From: Nematostella vectensis
Lineage: Eukaryota; Cnidaria; Anthozoa; Actiniaria; Edwardsiidae
NCBI RefSeq assembly: GCF_932526225.1
Contig: NC_064036.1
Location: 8,627,519-8,691,518 of the forward strand
DNA length: 64,000 nucleotides
Direction of reading: 5' to 3'
The position numbers and the translations under genes are program-made. Shown piece by piece: positions 28,001 through 43,000 of this stretch (positions within the stretch are counted from its first letter, which is position 1; each line of letters opens with the position of its first letter). Below the pieces are notes generated by a model. The model had not been told where the DNA came from, searched no databases, and saw nothing but the letters and a program-made list of their open reading frames with translations.

Positions 28001-31000
28001 ATAGTGCCCACCTACAACGGTCTATACAATCTAGTCCAATACTGTTGTGAACTAATGTCTTTTAATGACTAACTAAGAGTTCCTTTCTCTTCCCAGGTTA
28101 CAATACGCCATGTGAGCGTGAGCGATACCGCGCACTGGGCTGGACTGGTCTTCGTGTAACCGGACTATGGGTACCAGACTGCCGGCCGGACGGGTCGTAT
28201 GAGTCTGTCCAGTGCCATGCTTTGTCCGGGTATTGCTGGTGTGTGGACAGAAGCGGACATGAGCTGTTTGGTACCAGAGTGCGTGGCAAGAGAACATGCG
28301 ATAAAATAAAAGGTGGGATCTGCTTAGATCTAAATCCAACTCGATTCCTATCTGGCTTGTGTTTATTGACAACTGCTGGGGAAAGTGTAGCGGTTATATC
28401 CGACGTTTCAATGATTTTGCTGAAGTCCATACAACAGATAAACCAAGAACCTTGCGACCTAATTAATTTTAACAAAGTTATTGTACTGGCGAAATGTCCC
28501 CTGTATGAATGCATGAAGACAACATCAAGGCCATGCTATCAACTCTTGCCTTGAAGAGCAACACCCAACTATTGATAGCACTCCTTAATTGTTTTCAATC
28601 CGACATGACGGAAAAACGTGACTTAACGCTTCAAATAAGCTCATTTCACATCTAATAAGGCGGAAAATTTATCCAAGTACTTAGTGAGTAATAGCAAACA
28701 AAATATCAAATGCGACTTTTTTTAAAATTGATGCGACTTTTTGTAAAGTTTCATTGAAATTTGAGCTTTTCGACCCTGAGCTCATACATAGCGCAAGGAT
28801 GATCAAGGAAAAATATCTTAAAAAGCCAAATTCTGAGTTTGTGCATTTCGGCCTCACATTATTTGTGTTTCAAAAATCAAACCGGAATACAAGTAACCGA
28901 TGGCCATTGTAAGAAATTGTGTCTTCTTTCTCTATCTCGAATTGCGAATTTTCCAGGTTTTTCCGTCATGTCTTTCAATCCAGCTTCATCCACTCGAAGC
29001 GAGGTGAAAATATAACAGACTTGTATTTATCTAGCAGATCAAAGGTCATTTAAACACGAAGCTATCGGCCCTTCAAAGTTACGCTAACTCACATTAACTT
29101 TTAACCTATTTCTCACTAGACGGGTACACGCGTTGCCTTCGTGACCAAAACAGGGCCCTCGCTTGGTTTGCTAAAAACGGTGTTGGGATGTACAAGCCTC
29201 AGTGCCGGCCTGACGGTAGTTACGAGCCTGTGCAGTGCGACTCTTCCACCGGGTACTGCTGGTGTGTGGATGAATACGGCAACGAGATCTGGAGCACGCG
29301 TATTAGGGGACTGAGACCGACCTGCCCTCAGAAAGGTATTTCTAAAAACCTCTTTCTATTCTAAGAAATAAAAAGGGATTGTACACAGTTACCTACCTCA
29401 AATTATTTCACTTTTTGCCCTTCGTATACCGGAATCCTCTATTGCTTAATGTAAGCAATTGTTTTGATTTCAAATGTGTTAATGTTCAATTTAGATACAA
29501 AGACCACGTGTTTCAAGGAGAGTGAGGAGAGTGCGCGCCTTGGTGGCCATCGGTTCGTCCCTTTGTGTGACGTATTCGGTAGCTATCGACCAGTCCAGTG
29601 TGACTCTGAGGGGTACTGCTGGTGTGTTGAACGATACGGCAACGAGCTACCGCGCACTAAAGTCAAGGGCGTGCCTGAGTGTATTCATTATGGTGGGTCT
29701 ATCACTTTATACCTCATCATTTAATTAAGGAATTAGAGAAAATGTTATGAATCTGGGTGGTGCTTAAATAATATATTTCCAGCCGGCATCTTTTTGATAA
29801 ATTTAGATTGTGGAATCAACTTTTCCTTATATCTATATCTAGTTGGAATTGGAATTCTGAATTTGTAAATATATGCCAGCGATTTTCTGTTTTATACCTC
29901 AACACCAGTATGTTACCCTTCGGCAGTAAACGCCCTTTGTGATAATCGAATTTCAGCTGGCCTGAGTGAATGCCAGAAAGATCGTCAGCTAGCCCTTGCC
30001 TGGACCGGAAGTGCGCCACCCGGCCGGGTTGTCCCCGAGTGTCAGACGGACGGGAGCTACAACCGAGTGCAGTGCGAGCAGCATTCGGGACAGTGCTGGT
30101 GCGTGGACGAAAACGGGCAAGAAATCCCAAGGACGCAAAAACAAGGACGGCCCGACTGTAAGAACCCAGGTAGGCAATGCGCTTTTCTTACAAAATTGCC
30201 TTGCCCTAATCAGCTGACACCCATGATCTGTTTTGCCAGAAAAACTCAGTGCGTGTCTTCAGGAGCGCCATCTCGCATTGCCTTGGCCCGGACGCTTCGC
30301 GCCTCAATGTACCGCAGACGGCAGCTATTCCAAAAGGCAGTGTAATAACGGCAAATGCTGGTGCGTGGATGAACACGGCAGTGAGATCTACGGGACGCGC
30401 ACGAGTGCACAGGTCGACTGTACCAACCAGCCCACGCCAGGTAACCCTGAACACGTCTTTAAGCATTCAAAAACTATTTATTTGTGCTCCTCCAAACCTT
30501 TCAAATGTAGTCGCTCCGAACAAGAACTTTATCAAACTATTCATAGCAGCATATCTCACAGTGGATGATTCAGTGTTAACGCGGTCATTGTGCATCCTAA
30601 GTATATAAGAATATATACTTTATTCTATCAGGCTACGAGACCATCTGTGTGTATGAGCAGCGGGTTGCCCGCTCACGGTCACCTACTCCTGTTACTGGTC
30701 AGTTCATCCCTCAGTGCACGAGTCTTGGCCGGTACAGCGCCATTGAGTGCCATGCAGGGACTCCATACTGCTGGTGTGTGGACAACTACGGGCAGGAGAT
30801 CCCTAGGACACGGACCCGAGGACGGCCCTACTGTGGGTACACCGGTAAGGATAGCATTTGCCATAATCAAATGATAAGATAAATGATATGGTTCTGTAGA
30901 TTATTACAGGTGCCTCACTCCCAACAATACAACGATCAGAAACTCGAAGCATCTTTTTAAAAGACGTGCCAGACAATTTCTGGCAGTGATCCCGCACGGT

Positions 31001-34000
31001 TGGCCACAAGAGGTGTTGGCGAGGAAAATCACAGGACAATAGATAAATCGAAATGCACCACCTTTCAAACAGCACCAGTGTTTAAGAGCTGTTAGATCGC
31101 TTGTCATCCCTTATTGTGTCAAGTAATCCATCATGCGATGACTAAAACCTTGTGTTGTTCAGCGGGTTTGACGATGTGCCAGAAGGAGCGCCAGATCGCT
31201 ATCGGTTGGACGGGTGTGGCTGCTCCTGGTTCGTTTGTGCCCAAGTGTAAGTCAAGCGGCGACTACGACACGGTGCAGTGCCACGGATCAACGGGCTTCT
31301 GTTGGTGCGTGGACGATGACGGCAATGAAATTCCCGCGACTCGCGTCCGGGGCAGACCCATGTGCGGACTACTGGGTAAGTGTGCCTAATGAACACTCTT
31401 ACAGACTTGATCTTACTATTTACAAAGCACTTACTATGTTATTGTCACCTGATTTATCCCTTCGTTTTGCAAACTCTACGTCTTTTTCTTCTTTTTACTT
31501 CGATACAGTCTTCTTGGTATCACCATATAAAAACTAGATACAAAAACAAAACTTGCATGTATAAGAAACGGCTTTCAAAGTTTTATAGGCTGTTGTGATA
31601 AACGCCGCGTCGTTGTCTTTGTGTTGCTGACTAAGTCTTTCTTTCAGCGGGCTTAAGCCAATGTCAACAAGAAAGACAGCGTCATATGGGCGTGTTGGGT
31701 ATTGCCCCACCAGGACGCTTTGTGCCTGCTTGTACATCTACCGGCCAGTATGAACGAGTCCAGTGTCATTCGTCTACCGGCTACTGCTGGTGCGTCGACA
31801 AGTTTGGCCGGGAGCTGCCCAACACAAGGGCCAAGGGACGTGTCACTTGTGATTCACTTGGTGCGTATTTTGCTGGTCCATTTATTTTGACAAGATGGTT
31901 ATGCCAGATATCGATTTTCTACAAATACCCCTTTTTAGCCAATGAATCTTGTCATTAACGTCACCATATTATACACAGGTTCTCTAAGTGATTGTATACT
32001 TGAGCGAGAGCGGCTGAGCCTTTCCGGTCTTCGCGATTTTCCCATCCCTACCTGCGATAAGAAGGGTAACTATGAGCGCGTCCAGTGCAACTATGCATGG
32101 GGTACACAGTGCTGGTGTGTGGACAAGAACGGCAACAGAATCGCAGGCACCACATCCAGATACAACAACATATCCTGTACTGATGATGGTAGGTGTTTCC
32201 ATTAAGTGCCGTGACTCTCCAAAAAAGTAAATATTGTCGAAGTTTCTTAAATACTTGTGACTGTATTATTGTATGATTAGAATTAAATAGTGATTCTTCT
32301 CAATATATAGTGATTCTTCTCAATGAGTGATAATTCTCTCTCTTCAGCCATCCGTGGTAAACAGACAGTATGTCAAAAAGATCGCCAAGCCGCCCTCAAT
32401 TTCTTAGGCCAGGTGACATCTGTAGGCCGGTTCGTGCCACAATGCAAGGAAGACGGCAGCTACACCAACGTGCAGTGTCTGGCTTCATCGGGCGAGTGCT
32501 GGTGCGTGTTTACGAACGGACTTGAAATCCCACGCACCAAGACGCACGGCAGACCAAGATGTGGACGTGAAGGTAAGGCGTTACCCATTGTAACAAGAAC
32601 CCGGCTATTATAGATAACTATGTCTGATACCCTGCTGTATAATAAATCTTTACAACTGACTACTATTTATTTGACACCAACAGCTGGTCTAACACCGTGC
32701 CACAAGGAGCTGCTGTTTGCCCGTGGAGGCCAGGGCAGGCCTGTCCCAGGGCGATACGTGCCTAACTGTGACCCTCAGGGAGGCTACGAGTCAGTACAGT
32801 GCCACTCCTCCACCTGCTGGTGTGTGGACGCATTTGGTCAAGAAATTGCCAACTCGAGGGTGACCGGCCGTCCCAACTGCGCAGTCAAAGGTGCGCCATA
32901 TTACCATGTTCACTTAGAATCTGTAGACTTGATTTTTTGAGTTTGGCAGATTCTCAACACGCACACGATGCAAACAAAACTTTTTTATTTCTTTATAATT
33001 CGCTAACAAGACTAAGACTCGGAGGCGAATGTCCTCGAGCTTCTTGAATTGATAATGATGACTGTTGTTGTGGTTTGACTATGTGTAGATGAACATAAAC
33101 GTTAAAATGGAACCAAACAAAACAAAAGAAAAAAGAACGAAAACCTCGTGGTCACAGTGTGTGACGTCACGGTGACATATAATATCCGGAAGTAACGTTT
33201 GAATCTTACAGAATACTTTGATTTCGATTTAATTTGGCAAGTTCGTAGTCTAGATATTGATCTACCATACTCTGTTTGTTTGGTCAATACTGATTTTCTT
33301 CAAAGGATATCTACTTGTTTTTTTGTTTTAAGGTGGTAGTCTGACAGCTTGCCAGAGGCAGCGACAAGCTGCACTACAAGACACTGGTCTAGGGCGGTTC
33401 ATCCCGCGCTGTAAAGTTGATGGCACCTTCCACGAAGTACAGTGCCGCGGCTCAGTCTGCTTCTGCGTCGATCGGAAAGGGGACGAGATTCGTGGAACCA
33501 GGGTGAACCGGCCGGCCAAGGCGGACTGTAGGAAAGTTGGAGCACCAACGCCAATAGGTATTTCAAGAAGTTTTCTATTATTGTGGTTTTGTTGGGTATT
33601 ATCAAACCAGATTTTAAAGATTAATGGTATTCTACTAATAAGTTTTTACCAGGAATTAAAAGTAAATTGATGTTAATTGAATTAAAAACAAATTGATGTT
33701 AATTGTCATCGTAATCACAGTGCCGAATTCGAATCAATTGTCTTCTTCATCACAGTAGCGAATTTGAATCAAAATGCCAAATTGTTCTCCATGTGTTTGA
33801 ATTGCTATAAATATATACCACGATAGTTTCCTGAATCGAAAAAGGATCCAAGAAAGACCTGCCTCAGTTTGATTGAAAAGAAAAGCACGAAAAAAAACAA
33901 ACAATTGTCCTTACCTCCAAACTTACACTTTTTTTACATTTACTCAATCAGATCAGACACGCACGCCGTGCCAGAGAGAATACGACCAAGTGATGAGTAA

Positions 34001-37000
34001 CTATGCCATTGATCGCTTCGTGCCCCTTTGTAAACCGGACGGCCGCTATGAGGAGGTGCAATGTCGTGCGCGATGGAGTCAATGCTGGTGTGTCGATATC
34101 AGTGGACGTGAGCTCGCAGGAACCCGGCGAACAGGATGGCCCAACTGCCGTAAGATTCTACGTATTTCTTTGTTATTTTGATACTACTTTAAAAGTGGGT
34201 ATTCCTTGGATCCATCAATACATTCGAATTTGATGCCTAGTAGCTTTTTAGTGGCCGGCTCCGCTTAAAGGCGGACTCACTATCCAGCAAACCGAGGCTA
34301 GTGTTTCTATTAAGAAAATGATAATTATTTTGAACCAATGCTGCTCTAGGTCCAAGTGCGTGATCTGTCCTTACAGGGGTTTTGCTTTGCGATGTCGTAA
34401 AGTTCGTTTTGGCTTTTTTTTAGCGAGAAATGCAATAAAGTTACACACAAACAAACTCAAAACAATATCTGATGTCAGACTTTCTTTTGCAGCTCCGCAT
34501 CGTGCCGCGGACGTCGCGATTGTGATTGAGAGCGGAGTGTTCAGTGATGTTTTACCCGCGTTCCAAGCCATAAGGAACTTTAGCAAGGCGATCGTAGATG
34601 GACTAAGCGTGTCTGCTTCTGGTGTACACATTGGTTACATCATCTATGCTTCTAAGCCCAAGCTAATCTTTGACTTCAATACCCTGGCTCCCAAAGACAC
34701 CAACCGGGGGAACGTCAAGAAGCTGATTGACGGTGGATTACCAGAAACTGGTCGGCCACGCCCTGATCTCGCCTATAAAATGGCATATGAAAGATTATTT
34801 TCCGACAGAGGAGGGGCACGAAGAGGAGCTCCTAGGGTACGTCTAAAGCCTCTCCCCTCTAATTTAAGCCTGTGAATAATCAATTTTTTAATACAATGCT
34901 TGCTTCCCCTGAAATGACTTTTGTAAATACCATTTTCCCCATAATCTATTTTAGTTCCTGATTCATCTAATTGCCGACACTAAAACACGAGCAGTCGATC
35001 AGCCGAGCATGCTAGCCGCAAGCCTCCCACTAAAGAAGCAAGGCGTTAACATCTTCCCTGTTGGCGTCGAATTTTCCATTGAGCTGCAAGATCTCCGTGA
35101 TCTTGCCACGAATGACGCTAATGTGTACACCATACCGTACGCTCCATACAGCCTTTCGCAGCTGATGCCGGTGGCAAGGGTCATTGCAGACGTCATCAAT
35201 GGATATGTGCGCGATCCAAGAACGAGTAAGCGGGCCTAGGAATGTTTCTCTTACCAATTACACTCTTATGGTGGGGGAATTTTGAAAAAAAAAGCTAGTC
35301 TTCTTAGCTAAAACTATCTTTGAATTTAACAACTAGTTTTTGAATGATATAAACCAAATTATTGGCTAAAGATTAGTTGAATCGGTAGTAATAAGTTAGT
35401 AATGTTCGTTTTAATTGACTGCTTGTATATGCGCCTATCTACGCAGGTACAAATTGCTTGGCAATATTGACCCGTAAGAGGCTATATGGCGTACATGCCA
35501 GGTTGAACAACCGCACATGTTTACTAAAGATACAAACTTTTTTAGTGTACAGTTGCCTATGTATTCGGGCTTTAACTTTAACCAGCATATTTATATTTTG
35601 TTGCTCTTCCGTACCTTTACAGTGCTCGTTCGTTTTATTTGTTTGCGTTACAGTTCGACCAACAGGTCTTGATATCGGCATCCTTGTTGGCGCATCGCCA
35701 TCAACCACTCCCGAAAGATGGAGCAAGCTTCTCGCATTTGCCAGCTCTATTGTTGACGGGTTCCCTGTGTCTGCACGTGCTGCTCACGTGGCTGCCATGT
35801 CATTTGGAGACCGGCCAAAGGTCGCGTTCTTATTTGACTCGTTCAGCGGACGTCAAATAACCAAGGATAACTATCGTAAGGCAATTGAGCAGATCCCGTA
35901 TATGCCGTCGACGTCCACTAGAATCGACAAGGCGCTGCAGCTGGCGGGGAGTTTCATGTTCAACGAGAAGACTGGAATGAGACCAACCGTGCCTAAGGTA
36001 CAGTCAGCTTTCGCACTAGCGCACACCCTTAAGCAATGCCACGCGTGCACTTAGCTCACTACCTCAAAAATTTACCTCATCGATTGATATTTTCCTTATC
36101 GTGTTGGCCGGGCTTTAGCCCTTTTTTAAATCTGTTCGCTCACGGCTCACTTTCTTTGGAGTTCCCTTCAGCCTCCAGAGTTCCCTTCAGGAAACACCGA
36201 AGAAAGAATGGTGATTATATCCGTCATGGCAACAAAATTTGAGACGATTGTTTTGACAAGATGTTAACATTAACAGAGGAGAGATGTGCCGTTAACGCGA
36301 GAGTGTACGTTAAGAGAGCTAGTCGACCTTATGGATATGGTTATGCCTGTCAGCACAAATGTTCTGGCAATTTATATCGTTCCAACTCCTCACACTATCC
36401 CTACTTCCTACACCTATGATCGAACCCTTACTTCATTTGCCCAAACTATTTACTGTAAAACGCGAGTTTTAAACTTTTTTTCAAAGTATTCTTGTGATGA
36501 TGTTCTAGTATCTGCTGCTCATAACCGATGGCGACCAAACGGACAAGAAAGCATTGGACTACATCGATCTTTCAAAATCTAGCGAAGCCGTAAAGGAGAA
36601 TGGCGTACAAGTATACGCAGTGTCCTCCCGACCTGAGGTGGACACAAACATGCAAGACCTGCGGACCATTGCTTCTCGTGACGACTATGCGCACGCCTGG
36701 CCCGTACAGAGACTACCTGTGGTCGGACCTTGGGTTGTTAATGACTGGAAGAACGCAATGTTGTGTAAGTTTACTGTTACAAAATATCAGTCCTATCAAA
36801 ATCCTTTAATTTTATAATTATAAGATGTTATTTACTTCACCAAAAGGAAGCACAAAATTTAAAGAACAACAGGGGAAACGGAATGGATTCCGGTTAAAGT
36901 AGAATAGTGTCTTATAATTGTGAAAAGGGAATTATATTAAGAAACGCCTGCCGTTTTGAAGGTATGTTGGGTTTTAATAAAATTTCAATACTTTGTAACG

Positions 37001-40000
37001 TACCATGGTATGAATACTTAAAGTAGGTCTTTTGAATGTGACATTTGTTACCCCTTGTTGCAGCACGTGTGTACCCCGTTGACATTGGTCTCTTGATTGG
37101 TTCATCACGCTCTACTACACCACAAAGCTGGACCTCTACTCTTCGCGCCATCTCGTGGCTGCTTAGTAACTTTGACATCTCACCCCAGGGCGCTCATGTA
37201 GGCGCAATTACGTTCGATGAGAACCCTCGTGTTGGTTTCTCCTTCGATTCTCTAAAGGGCGATCGGCTGAACGGCCGTGAGGTCAACAGACTTGTGAACT
37301 CACTCACCTACAAGCGTGGATATACTCGAATCGATCGCGCCCTGCAACTGGCCAATTCGTACTTATTTACTTCACACGGGGGAGCACGAAAAAGCTCCGC
37401 AAAGGTATGAGACCCCAAACACTACCATCAACCTTTGCCATATGTCCATTGACTTCTGAACCTGTGATAGGGCTTTTTTTTAGAAGATCTCTGTAGAGCA
37501 CCCTCCATCGCAGAATGGTAATCGATACCTTGTCTACGATGCTGCTGTGGTGATGCAAACAAATAATAACTGATTTTGTGTAATGAATCTTAATAGCTGA
37601 ATGTGTAACAAAAGTTGTTCATTTTGATAAGCCAATCGTTTTCTCTATCTTCCTACCAAAAGTAGAATTGAATACAAATTTTTAAAGTAATATTTGTACA
37701 ATTATTTTAAAATCAAACTAACTGGATGGAAAATTGGCAATATTGACCCGTAAGAGGCTATATGGCGTATGAATATGATGCCACACAAATCTTGACTTAG
37801 AGCCTTTAAAACGCCCTTCATACTTGACAAACAAATATTTATTAGTGTTGTTCCGTGACAGTTCAAAGCTGAAAAATATTTATGACTTTTTTCTCTGATT
37901 ATTTTCTTTGATTGTTTTCCTCGTGTAGATCCTCCTGGTTATCACGGACGGACCGCAGTCAACAGATCGGGGCGCGTACACGCCCTTGTCTACCGCCTCA
38001 GAACCTTTGAAGACCGCTGGCATTCAAGTCTTCAGCGTGGGCATAGGCCCAAATATCAGAGACCAAGATCTGAGAGACATCGCCTCTGTTCCGTCTTACG
38101 TTGTGAAGGTAAACAAAACTGTTTAAGAATTTAAAGCCAATAAATCCGCGATGAAGACCTCCTAAAAATGAGAAGAAACACCAAAACGTTTATGGTTTAA
38201 GTGCTCAAAAGAAAAAAACAAATCCATTTATAGCACCTATAGGTGGGTTTTGAAGTGGTACTTGTTGATACTACCCCACAGGTCCCAACAGCATCTGACC
38301 GTGACATTACCAGGGCTATGTACAGAGTCACAAGTGACTGGAAAACATATCTACGAGGTACGTACAGCAAGTTATTTATCATTTAAGAATATACATTGTA
38401 ACATATGAGTTAAGTTATAGTTGTGTATTGAGTTGCTGGCTATGTATTCCAGGTCGTTGGCTACCCGCTGATATCGTATTTGTGGTCGAGAGTTCAGACT
38501 ATGTTACCCTTCCACGTTGGCAACAGATAATTGACTTCTTAAAGCGAACCGTGAACTCCTTCCACGTGTCACCTTGGGCCACACGCTTCGGCCTCGTTAC
38601 GTATGGCTACCAGCCAAAGGTGAACTTCCACTTCAACACCCTCGGAGACAAAATGACCACTAGCGGGTTAGAAGCCCTTCTTGACTTGGCCAAGTGGATT
38701 GGAGGCGAGCCCAAGCTTGATCAAGCCCTCAAAGTCACAGAAGAGGATGTCTTTACCATTAAAAATGGGATGAGAAGATTCTCCCAAAAGGTGAAATATA
38801 AACACACAATGTGCTAAAGCCGATGAGTTCAAGGAAAACATTTGTTTTGATATGTTATATTGTATATATATGTTATCTGTTGTTATATTTTATGTTGTCT
38901 TGAAGTGTTTGACGTTTTTAGTAGTTTGACTTGAATACTCTACCTTACTTTTTGTTACAACTTTACTTCTCAACAGTACTTGGTGGTGATATCTGCCCAT
39001 CCGCAGTCCCGATATTCCGGCTACATTCCGGTACGTCAGGCCATCAGAGGAATCAAAGACAAAGGTATCCAAGTGTACTCTATAGGTATTGGGCCTAATG
39101 TGGACGTGGGTGAGCTAAACGACATCGCTTCTCGTCCGGAGAACATCTACCGAGTACCTTACAGCAGCCTTCCGACTTTCGGGGACTTGCTGTACACAGC
39201 TTGGAGGAAATACCCACAAAGGAGATGTGAGTTGATGAATGAAAAATTCGCTCATTTTACACGGCTGGCAGTGGGTAGTTGTGTTATGTGCAGCGGTCAA
39301 TGTTATGTTTTATTTCCGAAATACTTGCTATAATTCATGGAGAGAATGCATATCATCCAAATGCACAGTATTTAATTATGTTCAGTTGATTTGTAAGGTC
39401 TACAAAAATATTGATATTATCAATACTCTTCTTTTCACAATAGCCACTAGAAAAAAGCTAATTTAAAAAGGCTTAACGTTTTGCTTGTTTCAAAATAATA
39501 ACATGTACAATTACTAAAGATTAGCTATATTAGGTTTCTTATCTTACTAAATGGTTGTTTTCCATCTCCCATAAACTTTGTTGAATTCCTAATTAATTGT
39601 TAAGGCATTTGATGTATATTTTTTACTACTTTAAAAAATAAAAAATGGCTTATCTATAGGGCGCCGTCCAGCGGCAGATATTGGCTTTGTAATTGGGAGC
39701 TCACGCGATACCACCCCTCAGACCTGGCAAAAATTCCTGGCTTTCGCTAAGCAGGTGGTTAATACCATGGATGTGTCACAAGATGGTGTCCACGTTGGAG
39801 CAATGACCTTCAACTCTGCGCCTCGCATGGGCTTCAGGTTCAACGCGCTTTACGGACCCCGTTACACCGTGGAGAACGTGAAGGGTCTGATCTCACGACT
39901 GCCTTATGCTACTGGCGAGACGAGGATTGATCGCGCCCTTTACGCCGTCAACAAGGATCTGTTCAATACGGACGCCGGAATGAGACCTGCTGTGCCTCAT

Positions 40001-43000
40001 GTACGTAAGATCTTTTCCTTTCAGTTTTCTTGAGTTTGCCAAAAAGTCGAGATTTTTGTAAATAAACGAAGCCATCAAAAGGAGTTCGTGTGCTCGTCTA
40101 ACTGTATTTATCATTAATGTCAAATTACCAGCACACGTTATTTTCGTTGACACAGATGTCACATGGATACAAAAATATTGCATTCGCTTATTAACTTCTT
40201 TTGATTGAAAACAACGTAAAATGTTATAGCCTTCAATTAGATCTTGCTACTTGTTTGCCTTATGTGCTATACTGTGTACAAGCCTTACATCCAGTAGTCT
40301 TACCAATATTTCCCTCTCCAGATGCTTGTCATGTTGGTGGACGGGGAGCAGCAGCCTGGCCGTCCCGGATACACACCCTTGCCAGTAGCCTCCCAGCCTT
40401 TGAAAGACAGGAACATCGAGGTATTCGCAGTCGGAACGAGCGAGCGCTCGGACGCCAATCAGCTCGACCAAGTAGCGTCACGTGGAAGGAACGTCCTGTA
40501 CCTTCCCGCCGATCGCCTGCCTACGCTATCCTACCGAGTCGTCAACGTTGGATTTGATCACATCAGGGAGCAAAGGCAACCGAAAGGTAACTCTCCCCTT
40601 AGCTTATATTTAGATTGCTAACACATTTCGAGAGAAAAAAAGAAAAAAGTCCCCGGGGCATAATTAGAGCTTTTACGGCAAAAAAGGTTTTAAGTAGATT
40701 AGGTCTTCCACTCCCTGAGGACTGGGTCGTAAAACGTTGGTACGAAGCCTGGAGTAAACGCGGCGCGTTGATAGGGCGAAAAGGACGCTCCGAGTTCACA
40801 AGGATGGTGTATCCCGTAATATAACTCATGTAAAACTCTTTTATAAGTTTCTCGCTGGAGCACATGCCAGCGTGAGTACCGTGCCGCCCTACAGTCTTAC
40901 AAGTACGGCCGCTATGTGCCACGTTGCCAGCCTGACGGCAAGTACGAGCCCGTTCAGTGTCACAGCTCCATCTGCTACTGCGTCAACCAAGAGGGCGTGG
41001 AGGTAGCTGGAACCCGCAGGCCCGGCTACGCCCCGCCAAGCTGCAGGGATACCGGTACGTAAACAAGTACTTGCTTACTTTGATCTCGCTTATATTAAGA
41101 TTGTGGGAGTTTTTTCTCCAAAAATACGATTTGAGATTAGGTAAATTGTACCGGAGATAAAATTAGTCTCACGTGATGTTAAACCATATATTTCTCATTC
41201 ACATGTTTTTTTTTCTGGTACGATTTACTACAAGGACCGTACCGAACCCTGGATTTACGGTCAAATATACGTGACTTTACAATAAGTCGCTGATCCTTGT
41301 ATTCCTTGTTCTCAGCACGTCGGCCGACCTCGTGCCAGAAGCAGTACCGGGAAGCTATTAGCGGGTACCACCTTGGCCGCTTTGTACCGCGCTGTTGGGG
41401 CGACGGAAGCTACAGGCGAGTGCAGTGTAATCCCGCAGGTTTCTGCTGGTGTGTCAATAGCGATGGCATGGAAGAAACAGGGACGCGCCGACGTGGATGG
41501 CCTAGCTGCGCTATTACAGGTAATACATCGACATACAGCAGGGGTCGATGGTAACAGTTTTGATAACTTATCGCAGATCATGCAGCAATAAACAAAAAAA
41601 AAGAAAAGAAAAATATAGCGGCATCCGTTTTTGAGAGCTTTTCAAATATTTAAGGCTACCTTAAGGTTAAGCGGATTAATGCGCAAATCGAACCCTGTAG
41701 AATCGAATCAAGTATAGCATTGTGGTGTAGCATTGGTAAAGAAAATCGAATTAAAAAATGCCTAAAATCGAAATCATTGGTGCTATGGTGTGTTTTAATC
41801 TGTCTTGTTTTATGAACTACTACCTATTCTTTTACCAAATTCTAGGCCGCCCCCTAACGCCCTGCCAGTCCGAGTACCAAGATGCATTGCGGCACGGTAA
41901 TTTCGGCGCTTTCGTGCCCCGATGTCACCCAGACGGTCAGTACGACCCAATCCAGTGCTACACCGGCGTCTGCTACTGTGTCGATCAACCTGGAAATGAG
42001 ATCGTGGGCACTTCTCGGCCGCTACCCTTCCAGCCAGTGTGCGCGGAACCCGGTAAATACAGAAGAGATAAATAGGACGTTATGCTTTTGCAAGCCAAAC
42101 TTTCCGGCGAAATTCTAGTTTATTGTACAAGAATTTTAGTTGGACGAACAAAAACACGGATAGAGTCTATAGCTCATTTTTAAATTCGGAAGTAGAAACC
42201 AGCTCTGAACTACGAATTAAGTTTGAGACAATGAATTGTTTTTACCTATTTAATAGCTTTTCTTATCAGTTTCTTTCCTGTTCTACTTTTTACGTTTACA
42301 CATCTCTATAAGCTATATTTCAATCGTGAAGCAACTCGAACTGGCTGACTGTTCAAATAGTATTAATAATCCAAATGTCTTGGATCCTATATACCACAGG
42401 CCGTAAGCTGTCTCCCTGTCAAAAGCAGTACGAGCTGGCGCTACAGAAGCACGTCGTGGGTCGCTGGATTCCTATGTGCAGACCTGACGGTAGCTACGAA
42501 CCGGTACAGTGCGACCGTGGATGGTTCTGCTGGTGTGTGGATGAAGAAGGACAAGAGTTACCGGGCACGCGCAAACAGGGATGGCCAGAGTGTGGGGTCA
42601 TCGGTAAGCTCGCACACATTCCCCTCCGTTGAATTTAGAAATAGTTGATAGTGCTGATAATTTATCCCTCATATTTCAAGACGATAATCATGCTGGTTCA
42701 AGCATATGTAAAAAAAAAACGAGGGTACTCAGAAAATAAAATATTTATTTTTGTTCCTGAAAAATGGAAATGGAATTTTGAAAGGAACGTATAACTGATT
42801 GATGTGTTTCGTGGTTTCAGGCTGGCGACCAAGCGAGTGCCAGAGTCATCATCGGATGTCCCTTACCAACCTGTTGCCTGGGCGCTTCGTACCACGGTGC
42901 CTGCCTGACGGCTTCTATGACGCCGTGCAGTGCTTTGGATCCGTCTGCATCTGTGTGGATAGATATGGCGTTGAGGTCCCTGGAACTCTACGACCGCGCT

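Noticed and set aside
40615-40824. 69-codon basic open frame before Tg1-49
   Set aside because: No module similarity and it lies wholly within an intron bounded by good splice sites.
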